DNA from: Perognathus longimembris pacificus
Lineage: Eukaryota > Chordata > Mammalia > Rodentia > Heteromyidae
Reading direction: 5' to 3'
DNA: 64,000 nt
Assembly: GCF_023159225.1 (NCBI RefSeq)
Contig: NC_063172.1
Coordinates: 61,500,828 to 61,564,827 of the forward strand
Shown here: positions 1 through 10,870 of the stretch, in pieces
Numbering within the stretch: position 1 is the stretch's first letter
How the letters are laid out: each line of letters opens with the position of its first letter
Notes under the pieces: generated by a model
Database searches by the model: none
The model's input: only the letters and a program-made list of their open reading frames with translations
Told to the model about the DNA's origin: nothing
Translations under genes and position numbers: made by a program

Positions 1-63
1 CATTTAGTCTTGAAACATTTTAATTCAAAAGTGTGTTGAATTTAAAAGGTTTCTCTAAAACAG
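1..63 (+). other. CHD7: CHD7 intron 18, 3' end
   Basis: This is the tail of an intron that starts outside the window. It ends in a weak pyrimidine stretch and the acceptor CAG at 61-63. Confidence 0.85.
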
Positions 64-243
64 GTACAACAACTTTCCAAGAAAGAAATTGAGGATCTTC
101 TACGAAAAGGGGCTTATGGTGCCCTCATGGATGAGGAGGATGAAGGGTCTAAGTTCTGCGAAGAAGATATCGACCAGATCCTCCTCCGGAGGACCCACAC
201 TATTACCATTGAGTCGGAAGGAAAGGGATCCACATTCGCAAAG
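64..243 (+). CDS. CHD7: CHD7 exon 19 (post-helicase bridge segment)
   Basis: Sixty codons, phase 0 at both ends, donor AAG|GTGCGA. The peptide contains [17 protein letters not shown], followed by an acidic MDEEDEG stretch and [13 protein letters not shown]. In CHD and related SNF2 remodellers this segment follows helicase lobe 2 and forms the bridge that couples the ATPase to the C-terminal DNA-binding region (family knowledge). It is almost invariant among CHD6-9; the assignment to CHD7 rests on the downstream exons. Confidence 0.96.
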
Positions 244-611
244 GTGCGAGGCCATCCGCCGCAAGATGCTAGGTTTATCTACACAGCGTGGTAGAGTTCT
301 TGAAGAGCCACTGTCACGTTCGTGAGGATAACCCTGGAGAAGCTGCTCACAAAATGCATGCATAACATTTGCTTCCTATTAACTCCCAGGAGTGCCCCTA
401 CATGTTGGGTTCTCTTAGGTGTGTTGTGCACCTCTGTTCCTATTCCCCTGTGATCACCCCATCCACTCCACTTCTGAAGTAGCTTCCTGTCCTCATCCTC
501 TTTCCTCAGATCCTGATTCCTAAAACAGTCTATCAGAATCATCAAGTCATTCCTATCCTATCTTTATCATCTGTTTTCCCCTCTAGCTACAACCCCGTCA
601 GTCTTTATTTT

Positions 612-780
612 GGTCAGTCCTGGGGCTTGAACTCAGGGCCTGAGCATTGTCGCGGGTTGCTTTTTGTTCAAGGCTAGCTCACTACCACTTGAGCCACAGC
701 GCCGTTTCTGGCTTTTCCTATATATGTGGTGCTGAGGAATTGAACACAGGGCTTCATGTATATGAGGCATATTGCCAGCC
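612..780 (-). mobile_element. IDL-Geo-type dimeric SINE, old copy
   Basis: Read on the minus strand, this copy has an ID-like left monomer with a B-box-like segment (complement of 725-750) and a right monomer with the CAGAAACGGCGCTGTGGCTC motif. Compared with the intact copies at 50-56 kb, its 5' end is truncated and it carries many substitutions, so it is an older insertion. Confidence 0.8.
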
Positions 781-884
781 ATACGTCTTTTTTTCATACC
801 CAGTCTACACTGGCATAGTCTACTCCAGATGTATCTATCTACTGCCCCCACCCCCAGTCTGAACTGCTCTAGTTAATGACTGTC

Positions 885-1975
885 TGACTCCCTGACCTTC
901 CATTTGAGAGCTCTGAGCGGCTCTATATTCTTTTCTAACTGTCCACACTGAGGACCATTCTACGTTTATGTTTAAAAGCTTTATTAAAATTTGCTTACCA
1001 CAAAACTCACTTATATGTATAATTCAGTACATTTTAATATTACATACTGGCTTGTTCACCCAGACACACCTTCGTGGTTCATTAGCCATTAGTCCTTTTT
1101 CTTTGCTTTTCTTTCTTTGGTTGGTCATGGCCTTGAACTCTGAGCCTGGCTCTGTCCCTGAGCTCTTCAGCTAAAGGTTAGCGTTCTACCACTTGAGGCG
1201 CAGCGCCACTTCCGGTTTTCTGGTTTTCATTGGAGATAAGAATCTCAGGGACTTTGCTGCCTGGGCTGGCTTTGAACTGTGACCCTCAGATCTCAGCGTC
1301 CTGAGTAGCTAGGATGACAGGCATGAGCCACCAGTACCCAGCTTAGCCATTAGTCTTTATATTTCTTCTAGCACTTTCTCACTTCAGTCCCTGGAAATCA
1401 GTGATGTACTTTCTATAGAGAAACATAGATAAGCCATTCATTCTTTACAGATTGTATCATTAATTTCTTTTCATTGCTGAACAATATTCCGTTCTAAGGG
1501 TATAATACACTTACCAGTTGATAATGAGCACTATTTATTCATTGGTTGATAGTGAATTCTGGGCTATTTCTCCTGTTGGGTTATTATGACTAAGATTATT
1601 ATGAACTCATGTGTACTCATTTTATGTTTTTTTTTTCTTTTCTTGGGCATATGCTAAGAGTGCAACTTTTAGCATGCTTAGTTGTTTAAAAAGCTATCAG
1701 ACTTTTCTAAAGCGATTCTGCTACGTTTCCTTCCCACGGGCTGTGCGGCTTACAGCTTGGTTTTCTCCATATCCTCACCAGACCTTTGGTTACCTGACTT
1801 TTTAGTACCACTTGGCTTTCTTTGCATTCCCCTGATGCCATCTGAGCATCTTTTCATGTACTTGCTGGCCGCATGTAGATCATCTCTGGAGAAAGACCTA
1901 TTCAAATCCCGTTTTAGTGACTAGTCCTTTTCTTACTGAGTTTAAGGCTTCTTTATGAATTTTTCCATTATTAGA
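885..1975 (+). mobile_element. L1 3'-UTR fragment, interrupted by a SINE
   Basis: The sequence resembles generic mammalian L1 3' ends. It has a 'cattgctgaacaatattcc' stretch near 1,473, an 'attattatgaactcatgtg' stretch near 1,594, and the region around 1,885-1,915 resembles the 'ctctggagaaa...tattcaaatc' consensus. The SINE at 1,095-1,342 is inserted in it with a perfect duplication. There is no open reading frame; it is a dead fragment. The limits are approximate. Confidence 0.7.
1082..1355 (-). mobile_element. 7SL/tRNA dimeric SINE with target-site duplication
   Basis: On the minus strand a B1/Alu-like left monomer (GCTGGGTACTGGTGGCTCA...) is followed by a right monomer shared with the IDL-Geo-type SINE. 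The element spans 1,095-1,342 and is flanked by identical 13-base repeats at 1,082-1,094 and 1,343-1,355. This is a clear retrotransposition signature inside the L1 fragment. Confidence 0.88.
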
Positions 1976-2021
1976 TCATACGATTACAGGGCCAAAAATG
2001 GTGGCTTCTACGTACAATCTC

Positions 2022-2326
2022 TGCTACTGTGGTGATAGAGACGGGAAGGATCACAATTTGAGGCCAACCCAGAAAAAAGTTCCCACGATCCCCATTTCAA
2101 CAGATAAACTGTGCATGGCGGTGCATCCTTTGTTGTAGCTATGAGCAAAGTGGAGGTGGAGGTAGGAGGATTTCAGTGTGAGATCAGCCTTGAACAAAAA
2201 TGGAAATGATTTGAAAAAAAATAAATAAAGCACAAAAGGACTGGGGAACGGCTCAAATAGCAGCATACTTGCCTGGCAAGCCTGAGGTCCTGAGTTCAAA
2301 CTTCAGTGCCATCAAACAGAAAAAGT
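2022..2326 (+). mobile_element. Older composite SINE: two B1-like units plus tRNA-like monomer
   Basis: Two B1-like segments (GGAGGAT-type motifs near 2,045 and 2,165; GTGCATGGCGGTGCATCC at 2,110) precede an A-rich linker. A tRNA-Ala-like unit follows from 2,240, with an A-box-like GGCTCAAATAGCAGCAT and a B-box-like GAGTTCAAACTTC. The layout matches the B1-dID style of dimeric SINE known in several rodent families. It is diverged and lacks clear duplications. Confidence 0.6.
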
Positions 2327-2675
2327 AATGTTTTTCTTCCAGTCTCTTAATCATGTGTACCTTTAATGATGCTTGGCCTGTCATTTTTCTTTTTATCACA
2401 TGGACCTTCAGTGTCTTCTCTAGCCCAAGAACACAAGGACTTACTCCTGTGTATTCTTTTGTGCGTTGTGTCATTTTTGCTCTTGTAAGTTTTGTGCATG
2501 CCGTGTGTGCTGTGGATATCTTGGCCGCTGCACCGGTCTGCAAGAGCTCGTTCCTGGGTTCTGTGACCCAGAGCCGCCTTCCTACTGTCCTTCAGCCTCT
2601 CTCTAGGATCCTTGTTCATTCTGCAAATACCATAAAGTCCTTGTGCACAGCATGAAGCTCCTCATTCTGTCCTCC

Positions 2676-2678
<3 letters not shown>

Positions 2679-2725
<47 letters not shown>
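2679..2725 (+). repeat. (AC)n microsatellite
   Basis: About 23 uninterrupted AC units in intron 19. Confidence 0.98.
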
Positions 2726-2726
<1 letters not shown>

Positions 2727-3429
2727 CACACAATTAGTTCTCCTGCATACCAACATTCAAGTGCCAGAGTTGCATCCTGAAGCTACTCCTGGTTTCATCC
2801 CCTTTCACACTTCACAGTTATCCAAGGTTTATCTCCATGAACCTTCTTTTAAATCATGTCATTCCAGGCTGTCTCCTTTTCTTCATGTTTACATTCCCTA
2901 TTTTCAGTCTAAAGTACTTCAGTGGCCTGTCTCTGTACTCCAGGACATTTCACAGGACCTCTCCTAAGATGACTGTGGACCTGATCACGTCCACCTTGAG
3001 ATGACTTCTATTTTGAAATAGCTCATGGCTTCCTCAGGATGAGTTCAGACTCTGCTAACCACACGCACAAGGCCTGGCTTGCCCTGGCTTCTGCCTTCAC
3101 CAGCTTGCCCTTTGGCTGCTCTTCTGAATATATCATCCCCTTCCCTTGTGCCTTTGCGCATGTTCTGTAGTGAACATTTCCACCTGCTTTTCTGTTTTAT
3201 GAGTGTTATAAAATATTCTTCAAGCATTCTATTCAAGAGTAGCCTTCTCAGTTCCAGCAGTATCTTACCTGACTTTGTTAGGGGCCCTTCCTCTGTATAT
3301 TGCTTACACCTGTACGTACCTCTTACCTACCTTTTTTTTTTTTTTTTAATCATACTGCAGTGTTCACCCCTGTTTCCCGGTCTGCCTTAATCTCTGGATA
3401 GTGACCTTTCTGAGGAACAATCTTTTTTA

Positions 3430-3645
3430 TTTTTAAGGTGATGTACAGAGGGGTTACAGTTCCATACATAGGTAGTGAATACATTTCTTGTCATACTTTT
3501 TATCCCCTCCCCTCCCTCATTTTTCTCCCACCTTTCCTCCCCCCACGACGCCTCCCCTGAGTTCTGCAGTTAATTTCCAACATACTGACTTGTGAGTGTC
3601 GCTGTGCATTGGTTATCTCACTTCTGTGCACCCTTCTGTAGGGCC
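3430..3645 (+). mobile_element. L1 3' module copy 1
   Basis: The block starts with AAGGTGATGTACAGAGGGGT and runs through a pyrimidine-rich stretch to a 'gtgagtgtcgctgtgcattgg'-like segment. It aligns by eye to 40,053-40,240 and to 40,712-40,781. The longest copy continues into a typical L1 3'-UTR motif, so I assign it to L1. Confidence 0.6.
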
Positions 3646-3751
3646 CAGCGGTGAAGGATACACTCATCTGAGTGAATATATAAACAGAGTTGCTTTGCAT
3701 TCTGACTCTGAGAAAAACATCTTAAAATAATGCATGCTTTTTCTCCTCTAG

Positions 3752-3862
3752 GCCAGTTTTGTTGCATCTGGAAATAGGACAGATATTTCTTTGGATGATC
3801 CAAATTTCTGGCAAAAGTGGGCAAAGAAGGCTGAATTGGACATTGATGCCTTAAATGGGAGG
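3752..3862 (+). CDS. CHD7: CHD7 exon 20
   Basis: Thirty-seven codons, phase 0 at both ends, acceptor CTCTAG, donor AGG|GTAAGT. The peptide begins ASFVASG and contains [15 protein letters not shown], a tryptophan-rich helix typical of CHD6-9 between the ATPase and the SANT-like region. An 86-base intron separates it from the next exon. Confidence 0.97.
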
Positions 3863-3948
3863 GTAAGTGAGAAATGGTGTTAGACACTTACCTGTCTCCC
3901 CCAAGGTCCTCCTCCCAGAAGTTTCACACGCATGTGCTCTGTTGCTAG

Positions 3949-4154
3949 AACAATCTGGTTATTGACACTCCACGAGTGAGAAAGCAGACCAGGCTATACA
4001 GTGCGGTGAAAGAGGATGAGCTGATGGAGTTTTCAGACTTGGAAAGCGATTCCGAGGAAAAGCCCTGCGTCAAGCCGAGGCGTCCCCAGGATAAGTCCCA
4101 GGGCTATGCCCGGAGCGAGTGTTTCCGGGTCGAGAAGAACCTGCTGGTCTATGG
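3949..4154 (+). CDS. CHD7: CHD7 exon 21 (acidic linker entering SANT region)
   Basis: Sixty-eight codons plus two bases of a split glycine codon; acceptor TTGCTAG, donor GG|GTAAGG. It starts [15 protein letters not shown], passes through the acidic [14 protein letters not shown], and ends [11 protein letters not shown], the entry strand or helix into the SANT module. The serine-rich acidic patch is a plausible casein kinase 2 substrate (inference). Confidence 0.97.
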
Positions 4155-6850
4155 GTAAGGTGGACTCACGGTGTTACGTGGAATTGTATCTTGTGTTTGT
4201 TTGGGCCTGTGTGACTACCAAGCAAATGTCTTTCTGGCAGCCCTGCACCACGGGGTTCCTTCGGTTGAAGGATTGCAAGTTGAAATCCTCCCAGATGTGG
4301 CAAGATCACCATGTGGGCATACTGGGTACCTTAAGGAGCTGTGATGGATTTAAGGTTACTTGTAGATTATCCATAACTGGGAACAAATTCTAAAACTTAA
4401 AAGAAATTTCTCTACTTTACCTTGGCATAAACTTGCAGTTTTTATATAGCTGATATTTTTCTGCGTTAAAATACTACCAAAAATAATCTCTTATTAAACT
4501 CTTTCAACTCGTTTGAAACCTTTGAACTTTTTTATACCATTTCTCCTGCTGCTCTCCAGGCTTCCAAAAGGATGGCTCTGTGTCTAATTTATCTCTGAAT
4601 CGCTGAGGCTTTCCACACGCAACTTTGAATGGCAGGGTGTTCCGAAAGTATCTGAATCAATAGATGAGAGTTCTCTCATAGATTGGGGGACCATAGGCAA
4701 ATTCCATTAAAATGATAGCCACTGCCACCAAAGCACTCTTTCTGCTGATGGGATGGTGTCCCGCTCGTGATAATTTCTTCCAGAGAATCCCCATCAGTGC
4801 AGAACAGAGGCAGATGTTGGTGTGATGTGCAGCGTGCTCTAGCTGGTCTTGCCTTGTCTGTCCTTGGTGTTCTTTCTCAGGCAGCTCAAGGCCTGTTTGG
4901 AGAGAAGGCTTTGTCTCTGTTGATGTCCAGGCCTATGTCCTGGCCCTCCTAACACACACACAATGCGTAACACGCAGAACTGATGGGCTTCACCTTCACC
5001 CCGGCCTGTGCTTCCTGCTTCCTGTGGCACACAGGGTGTCAGTTCCTGATTTTTAAATCATCTTCTCTTGCTGAACTCCCGCTTTGCAGCTTCTTGAGGA
5101 TAGGGCTCTTTCTTTTTATCATCTGTGCGTGGAGCTGTGCCAGTGGACACATTGAGTGCTAAGTAACACTTATGCAATACACGAAGATCAGCACAAGTCC
5201 ATGCTGTATCTTAGCAGCTTTGACAGCACTGCTGGACATTCTCTCCTACCTGCTCTGTGTGGGCAGAGTCTGCCATCTCCACCCTTTGCTCTTTGCACCT
5301 GCTTCCCTGCTTCAGTCATTGACAGGAAGCCTTAGGATGGGAACACATTGGAACTTGTGACACTGAGAAGGGTGCTCAGAGCATACCATCTCGCAGGCAA
5401 GCCCTCCCTCTTCCCACAGTCATCCCTGTGGATTGATCAAGTACTGTGTGCTGAGCCCTGGGCTAAGATACTCTTAATACCAAAAGGGCCAGCAGTAGAG
5501 CAAGCAGATAGCCAGATGTGAGGATCGTAGGACAGGGAAGTACTCAGCTAGTGGGACATCGTAGACTAGTGCATGTCGCCTACAAGACACAGATCTTAGG
5601 TTAGCCTTTGACTTCTGGGTCTGGGAGGAGTCAAAGAAGGAATTCCATAGGACGTGATATGTATAGTCTTGGGTGGGATAAGCAGAATGAATCTGCCAGT
5701 GTGTAAGGGAGCTTTGGTGGAGAAGAGAGGAGGAGGCGGTCCCTAAGCTCAGAGGTAAGGGCCAGCTCTGGTTGAAGAACTGAAGGAAATTCTCAGGAGG
5801 TAAGAACAGTGGGGAGTCGGAGGAGACCAGCGAAGGTGTGGAAGGCAGAGTATGAGAGAGAGGCTCTTGGCTACTTGCTTCAGGAGAGGCCAAGTTCTGC
5901 CGGGCTCAGCTCTCAGCTGTCACCATGGATGGACTGTGTATACCGCGAGCACTGCCTTGAGGCTTGGGGCTCCATTGCTGCTCCTTGGGAGAGGCACAGC
6001 TCAAGTAGCACCTGCTGCCTCCTCCTCCCGCTCCCCTGCCCCCTCCTCATGCCTTGTATGGTTGCACTCTGCAGCAAGCTGAAACAGCACAGCACCATGG
6101 CCTGGGCCTATGACATGAACTGGCTGCTCAGCTGCCTTTATTCATAGTCTTTCTACGTGAGGACCTGAGAGTCGACTGAGCATCTTTCCTGTGAGTTCTT
6201 TTTTTTTTTTTTTTTGCCAGTCCTGAGGCTTGAACTCAGGGTCTGAGCACTGTCCCTGGCTTCTTTTTTGCTCAGGGCTAGCACTCTGCCACTTGAGCCA
6301 CAGCGCCACTTCTGGCCGTTTTCTGTATATGTGGTGCTGGGGAATCGAACCCAGGGCTTCATGTATACAAGGCAAGCACTCTTCACACTAGGCCATATTC
6401 CCAGCCCCTCCTGTGAGTTCTTATATGTCGACTTGTCTGTCTGTCTGTCACTACCTGTTCAAAAGAAAAAAACTTCAAAGCTTTTCAGTTTTCCAGCAAG
6501 TTTGGGCATTCCCTTTGAGGAGGATAACACAGCCAGATCTCTGGTATTGCATCTTTGATTTGGAGTAATTACAGCTACTTTGAGTCATCCTCTGTCAGTT
6601 ACCTGGTCAGCCCTAACACATGTGAGCCATAGCGGAAGGAAGCAGAATGCAGTTTTCATGCCACCGTGGCTGGCATCTGCGCAGGAAGGCCATGCTGCCT
6701 TGCGGGCCATGCGGGCCGTGGCGGTGGCTGCCCAGCACTACCACTTAGGAGTAAACTTGTGACCTCCTGGATTGCTCTCTTGGCCCCTGATATGGAACCT
6801 TGCTAGTTTTGACGTAGAGGCTCCTTACTGGCTATTTATTTACTTTCCAG
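4155..6850 (+). other. CHD7: CHD7 intron 21
   Basis: Mostly unique sequence with one SINE at 6,201-6,408. A short TCTG/TGTC repeat lies near 6,436-6,450. I see no exon-like or RNA-like feature elsewhere in the intron. Confidence 0.9.
6187..6422 (-). mobile_element. IDL-Geo-type SINE, full length, 14-base duplication
   Basis: The element proper is 6,201-6,408, with its A-tail as a T-run at 6,191-6,216 on this strand. Identical 14-base repeats lie at 6,187-6,200 and 6,409-6,422. Both monomers are intact, so the insertion is fairly recent. Confidence 0.93.
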
Positions 6851-7050
6851 CTGGGGTCGGTGGACAGACATCCTGTCTCACGGACGCTACAAACGTCAGC
6901 TCACCGAGCAAGATGTAGAGACCATCTGCAGAACCATTCTGGTGTACTGTCTCAACCATTACAAAGGGGATGAGAACATCAAGAGCTTCATCTGGGATCT
7001 GATCACACCCACGGCTGATGGCCAAACTCGAGCCTTGGTCAACCATTCTG
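6851..7050 (+). CDS. CHD7: CHD7 exon 22 (SANT-type module)
   Basis: Two hundred bases; completes a split glycine codon and ends with one base of the next. The peptide [19 protein letters not shown], then [19 protein letters not shown], is the SANT-type helix bundle that contacts nucleosomal linker DNA in CHD proteins (family knowledge). Acceptor TTTCCAG, donor TCTG|GTAGGT. Confidence 0.97.
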
Positions 7051-7250
7051 GTAGGTCTGCTTCTGGCTCTTTGTCACCTGAGTCTCAGACAGCTGCTGGA
7101 AACGTCCATTGTGCTCCGATAAAGAGGTGCTGCAGTGAGCCCTCGAAGCCCTCTCCTGTCCCCTACCATCCCTCCCTCTCGGTGTCTGCCCCTTAGCGTT
7201 GTAGCACGAAGTGGAAGAGGCCCCAGTGATGATGCCGACTGTTCTTGCAG
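7051..7250 (+). other. CHD7: CHD7 intron 22
   Basis: A short 200-base intron with no repeat recognised. Confidence 0.9.
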
Positions 7251-7410
7251 GTCTGTCAGCCCCTGTGCCCAGGGGAAGGAAGGGGAAGAAGGTAAAAGCC
7301 CAGAGCGCACAGCCAGTGGTGCAGGATGCTGACTGGCTGGCCAGCTGCAACCCCGACGCCCTGTTCCAAGAGGACAGCTACAAAAAGCATCTGAAGCACC
7401 ACTGCAACAA
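7251..7410 (+). CDS. CHD7: CHD7 exon 23
   Basis: One hundred and sixty bases with phases matching its neighbours. It begins with [17 protein letters not shown], a basic linker, and continues [19 protein letters not shown] then [10 protein letters not shown], the first part of the SLIDE-like fold. Acceptor CTTGCAG, donor AACAA|GTACGT. Confidence 0.97.
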
Positions 7411-7587
7411 GTACGTCTGTAGGGGGGAGTCCAGGTGTTGCCTCGGCCAGGACTGGCATTAGGCTGCGTGTGGTGGCGCACGCCTGGAATCCAGGCTGTC
7501 CAAGGTGATTGTGATTCCAAGCCAGCGCGTGGGAAACAAGACGGGTGTAGTGCTTTGTGTCTGTCGTCCTCGCTACAGAAGAGGCAC

Positions 7588-7603
7588 GGGGGGGGGGGGG
7601 GGG
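7588..7603 (+). repeat. G16 homopolymer
   Basis: Sixteen consecutive G on the sense strand, about 180 bases after the exon 23 donor. The pre-mRNA could form a G-quadruplex here (inference). Confidence 0.95.
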
Positions 7604-7739
7604 CGCGGCGTGCACAAGAGGCATAGGCCCTATGTAAAACTATCTGAAAAATTACTAAACAGCAAAGAGCTGGACGCGTGGCTCAGGTTGCAGGCCCTGG
7701 ACTGAACCTGGTGGATACTGCCAAGTCACGGGAGCACTT

Positions 7740-8250
7740 ATCTCTGTGATTCTTTTTTAAGCGGTGAGAATGTATAACATCCATGCTGTTGTATCTGTGA
7801 GTGAGCCCTTCGACAGCATTAATCGCATTTAATAACATGAATCCCACATGCTATATACGCATCACCAGTATCTATTCCCAAACCTTGATGACTCATTCCC
7901 CATAGGAGCTCTGTAATGACTCCATCGCTGTCCCTTGCCCGAGCCCCGGCCCTGTGCCAGCACCCGGCAGTCTGCCTAACTTGTCCATTCTGGGGAAGTT
8001 GTACGTGGAACCACAAGTATTTAGCTTCCTGTGGTGGCTCATTTCATTAAGTGTAGTGTTTTCAAGGTGCATACCTATTGTAGAATTTGATTCCTTTTGA
8101 CACCTAAATACTATTCCATTGTGTGTCAAACTTTTTAATCCATTCATAAATCGATGATCATTTAGATTGTGTCCACCTTTATCTGTTCTGAGTAATGCCG
8201 CTGTGGAAATTGCACATGGCGGATATTTAGCCAGTATTTGATAGGGAATT
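7740..8250 (+). mobile_element. L1 3'-UTR fragment
   Basis: The order of motifs fits the classic L1 3' end: a CATTTCATTAAGTGTAGTGTT segment, 'actattccattgtgtgtca' near 8,110, 'taatccattcataaatcga' near 8,136, a 'ttgtgtccacctttatctg' segment, and 'gagtaatgccgctgtggaa'. It is diverged and non-coding; the 5' limit is uncertain. Confidence 0.7.
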
Positions 8251-8674
8251 ATGGTTAGTTTTATATGACTCTACCTTTAACTGACTGCTTCCAGTGTGGA
8301 GGGAGGCGGTTGGGGAAATAGTGTATGTACATAGTACATTTGTGGGTTCCATGAGCCTGGAATCATGTTTTTACCCTTATTTCTAGAAATCATAACAAAT
8401 TGAAGATTGGAGCTGGATGTATTCGCTCTGTACATTTTAAGCTAACATCTACATGCACTGATTGTTTCTTAGTCTCAGGATGCATTTTCATTATTAATAG
8501 TACAGGCAGCCATGTTCCTGAACAGCTCAACCATGCCTCAGATGGATGTGACCTTGGAAAAGTTGCTCAGCCTCCCCCGGACTCACTCTCCTAGTGAGTG
8601 AAGTAGAGGTTGGCGGCGAGATCTCAGTTGGATGGAGCAGGATATAAATAAATATGTAGTTAAAACATTATGAC

Positions 8675-9150
8675 AACAACCTAAGCACACACTATGGGCA
8701 TCGTGCCACATGCTTGATATAGATTCTCTACTTGAGCTGTTTGAGATAAATAGTGCTATTTGTTTTATTTTAAATTTTTATCTATTTGTTTATCAATGCT
8801 AGGGATGGAACTCGGGGTTGTATGCTTAGTAGGCAAGAATCCTCCCTCCTTCCCTGCCCGCCTCCCTCCTTTCTTCCTTCCCTCTCTCCCTTCCTCCCTC
8901 CCTCCTTCCCTTTCTTCCTTTCAGCAATGTTTTGCTCTGTGGCCCAGGATGGCCTTAAATTCCTGGGCTCAAATGATCATCCTACCTCAGCCTCCCAAGT
9001 CGTTGAGATTACAGGTGTGTGTGTCACTATGCCCCACAAGTTCTCTTTTGTCCCCCCTTATCTGACAAGGAAGCTCGAGTCTCAAGTTGAGTAACTTACC
9101 TAAGGTCTTTCCACCAGTAGAAAAAGAAGAGCAGAGATACGAGCAGCTCT
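8675..9150 (+). mobile_element. MIR SINE split by a B1-dID insertion
   Basis: The left half (about 8,675-8,765) ends in a MIR-like '...gataaatagtgctatttgt' segment. The right half (about 9,050-9,150) resumes with 'gagtaacttacctaaggtc' and 'agaagagcagagat', the MIR core. The gap is filled by the element at 8,776-9,042. Confidence 0.65.
8776..9042 (-). mobile_element. B1-dID dimeric SINE with expanded pyrimidine linker
   Basis: On the minus strand a B1 monomer (complement of 8,925-9,042, including CCTCAGCCTCCCAAGT) is followed by a tRNA-like dID monomer (complement of 8,776-8,845, with GGAACTCGGGGTT). The linker has become a CCTT/CCCT-rich tract at 8,845-8,922. B1-dID SINEs are known from several rodent families. 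Confidence 0.7.
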
Positions 9151-9255
9151 CATGTTGTTGCCACCGTGGTTTTTCTGCCCACCATACCTCCTCCTAGGGG
9201 CTCTTGTGAAGTGCTCGAGGGTCTTTACAACTGTGCCTTCAAACACTTTGTTGTT

Positions 9256-9433
9256 GGGGCTGGGAATATGGCCTAGTGGTGAAGTGCTCGCCTCGTATAC
9301 ATGGAGCCCTGGGTTCCAATTCCTCAGCACCACATATGTGGTAGAGTGCCAGCCTTGAGCAAAAAGAAGCCGGGGACTGTGCTCAGACCCTGAGTCCAAG
9401 CCCCAGGACTGGCAAAAAAACAAAACAAAGCAA
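9256..9433 (+). mobile_element. IDL-Geo-type SINE with internal deletion
   Basis: The left ID-like monomer starts GGGGCTGGGAATATGGCC. After CAGCACCACATATGTGG the sequence jumps into the right monomer at TAGAGTGCCAGCC, so about 40 bases around the monomer junction are missing. Related TTGTT/ACACTT-rich flanks suggest imperfect duplications. Confidence 0.85.
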
Positions 9434-9635
9434 AAACACTTGGTTGTTTTAGAAACTCATTGTTGTTGTGTATAATGCTTCTCCCTAGAATACTACCCTA
9501 CTTGTAGCTGTTAGGAAACTTCTGTGTCATTGTGGTTTATGTCAACTTTGGTCAATAGCCTTGTAAATTCTGTACTCAAACAAGAGACGTCAGCTAGTTT
9601 ATTGTGGAAACAACAGGTCCTTTTCCTGGATGTCA

Positions 9636-9669
9636 GTGTGGTGGTGGTAGTAGTGGTGGTGGTGGTGGT
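9636..9669 (+). repeat. (GGT)n-rich microsatellite
   Basis: GTG/GTA triplet array of about 11 units with two GTA interruptions. Confidence 0.9.
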
Positions 9670-10689
9670 TTTCCATTTAAGTTGTACTATGTGTTGCAGG
9701 CTTCCATTGTGTGTCTTTGCTTATTAGTTAGGGTTTGAGAAGCCACTAGTGCCCTGCTGCCTTTCCATTCAGTCTTAGGAAACGGTTGTTGCCTTCTAGC
9801 TTATTTCTTAGATGGAATGGGTGGTTCTTTCTCAGATGACCATGCCTTGAGGTTACATCAGATCTAAAGCTAGGAGGTGTTGATGTTAAGGTAGAAAATG
9901 AGACAAAATTGAGGAACCTCTTAGAAAATGACCGGCCACTTCTCGGAAAGAATTGAGGTGGCGAGAAACTAAACAACTGGGAGTTGATCCGGAAAACAGT
10001 CACTAATGGGACAGCGGAAGGTCTAGGCACGAGGCCTAGAGGCCTACGGGTTTGGCCTCACAGTGAGAGCATCTTGTGATCAGCCACTGCCTCCAGCCGT
10101 CCTTTCTTCTCTGTGGCTACCTGGTGGAGTACATTCCCCAGGGGGCACTCCATTGCCACTGGCATTGATTTGAATTTTTCCCTGGAGAAGAAAGGAAACA
10201 TTCACAGTTAGTTCATGAACGTCTCCATATAACTAAAACTGCTCCCAAAGCCAAAATCTTTGTCTTCTGCCAAAAGGAAGAAGAACTATTTGGCTGCCCG
10301 CCTGTGTATCTGGTTCTCTGAAAATAGGAAAGAATCCACGCATAGGTGGAGGGTAGTTGAAACTACCCTCACTGGGCTTCCTTTAGAAGTAGGAGCTGCT
10401 TACAAATTCTCTAGCCAGAGGGGAAGCAAGGTGTTGCTTTTCCTTTGTTGGTTCGGTTTGGCACAGTCACATTTTAATCTCATGAGTTAACAAAAGGAAG
10501 AAAACTTAAAAAATAAAAAGACATTCTCAGAAAAGATTGCTTACCTTGGTATCTATTTTCATTCTCACTTTGTACCTATGTAGAGACTGTGTTGGCCACT
10601 GGTAGACTTGGGTAGGGAGCAAAGAAAGCATGTGAAAGAATATCTATTCTATTTAAAGACATTATGCTAAGACCAGGTTCATACTCTAA

Positions 10690-10870
10690 GGTGAGGCTCT
10701 GTGACCTCAGATTTATAACTTCCATTAGGAATAGTTTTCACATTTGTAAAATGGGAATGTAACTTGTCCTGCTTTATAATACAGTTATTGTGAAGATGGG
10801 AGGAGTGAGTGTTTGTAAACGTAATAACAATGGTTTTCGAGTGTCACAAAAGTATGTGGTGGGATTATTT
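10690..10870 (-). mobile_element. MIR SINE
   Basis: CTCTGTGACCTCAG, then 'tttcacatttgtaaaatgg', then 'attgtgaagatgggaggag' follow the MIR antisense order. This is an ancient, diverged copy. Confidence 0.65.

Larger units (their letters stand above)
244..3751 (+). other. CHD7: CHD7 intron 19
   Basis: This intron holds a degraded dimeric SINE, an L1 3'-UTR fragment split by a second SINE, an older B1-tRNA composite SINE, a (CA)n tract and another L1 3' module, each listed separately. The stretches 244-611 and 2,730-3,430 show no recognised feature. A T-run lies near 3,332-3,348. Confidence 0.9.

Noticed and set aside
5474..5893. A 139-codon minus-strand open frame in CHD7 intron 21
   Set aside because: Low-complexity Ser/Pro/Leu composition, no recognisable domain, lies within the intron of a plus-strand gene.
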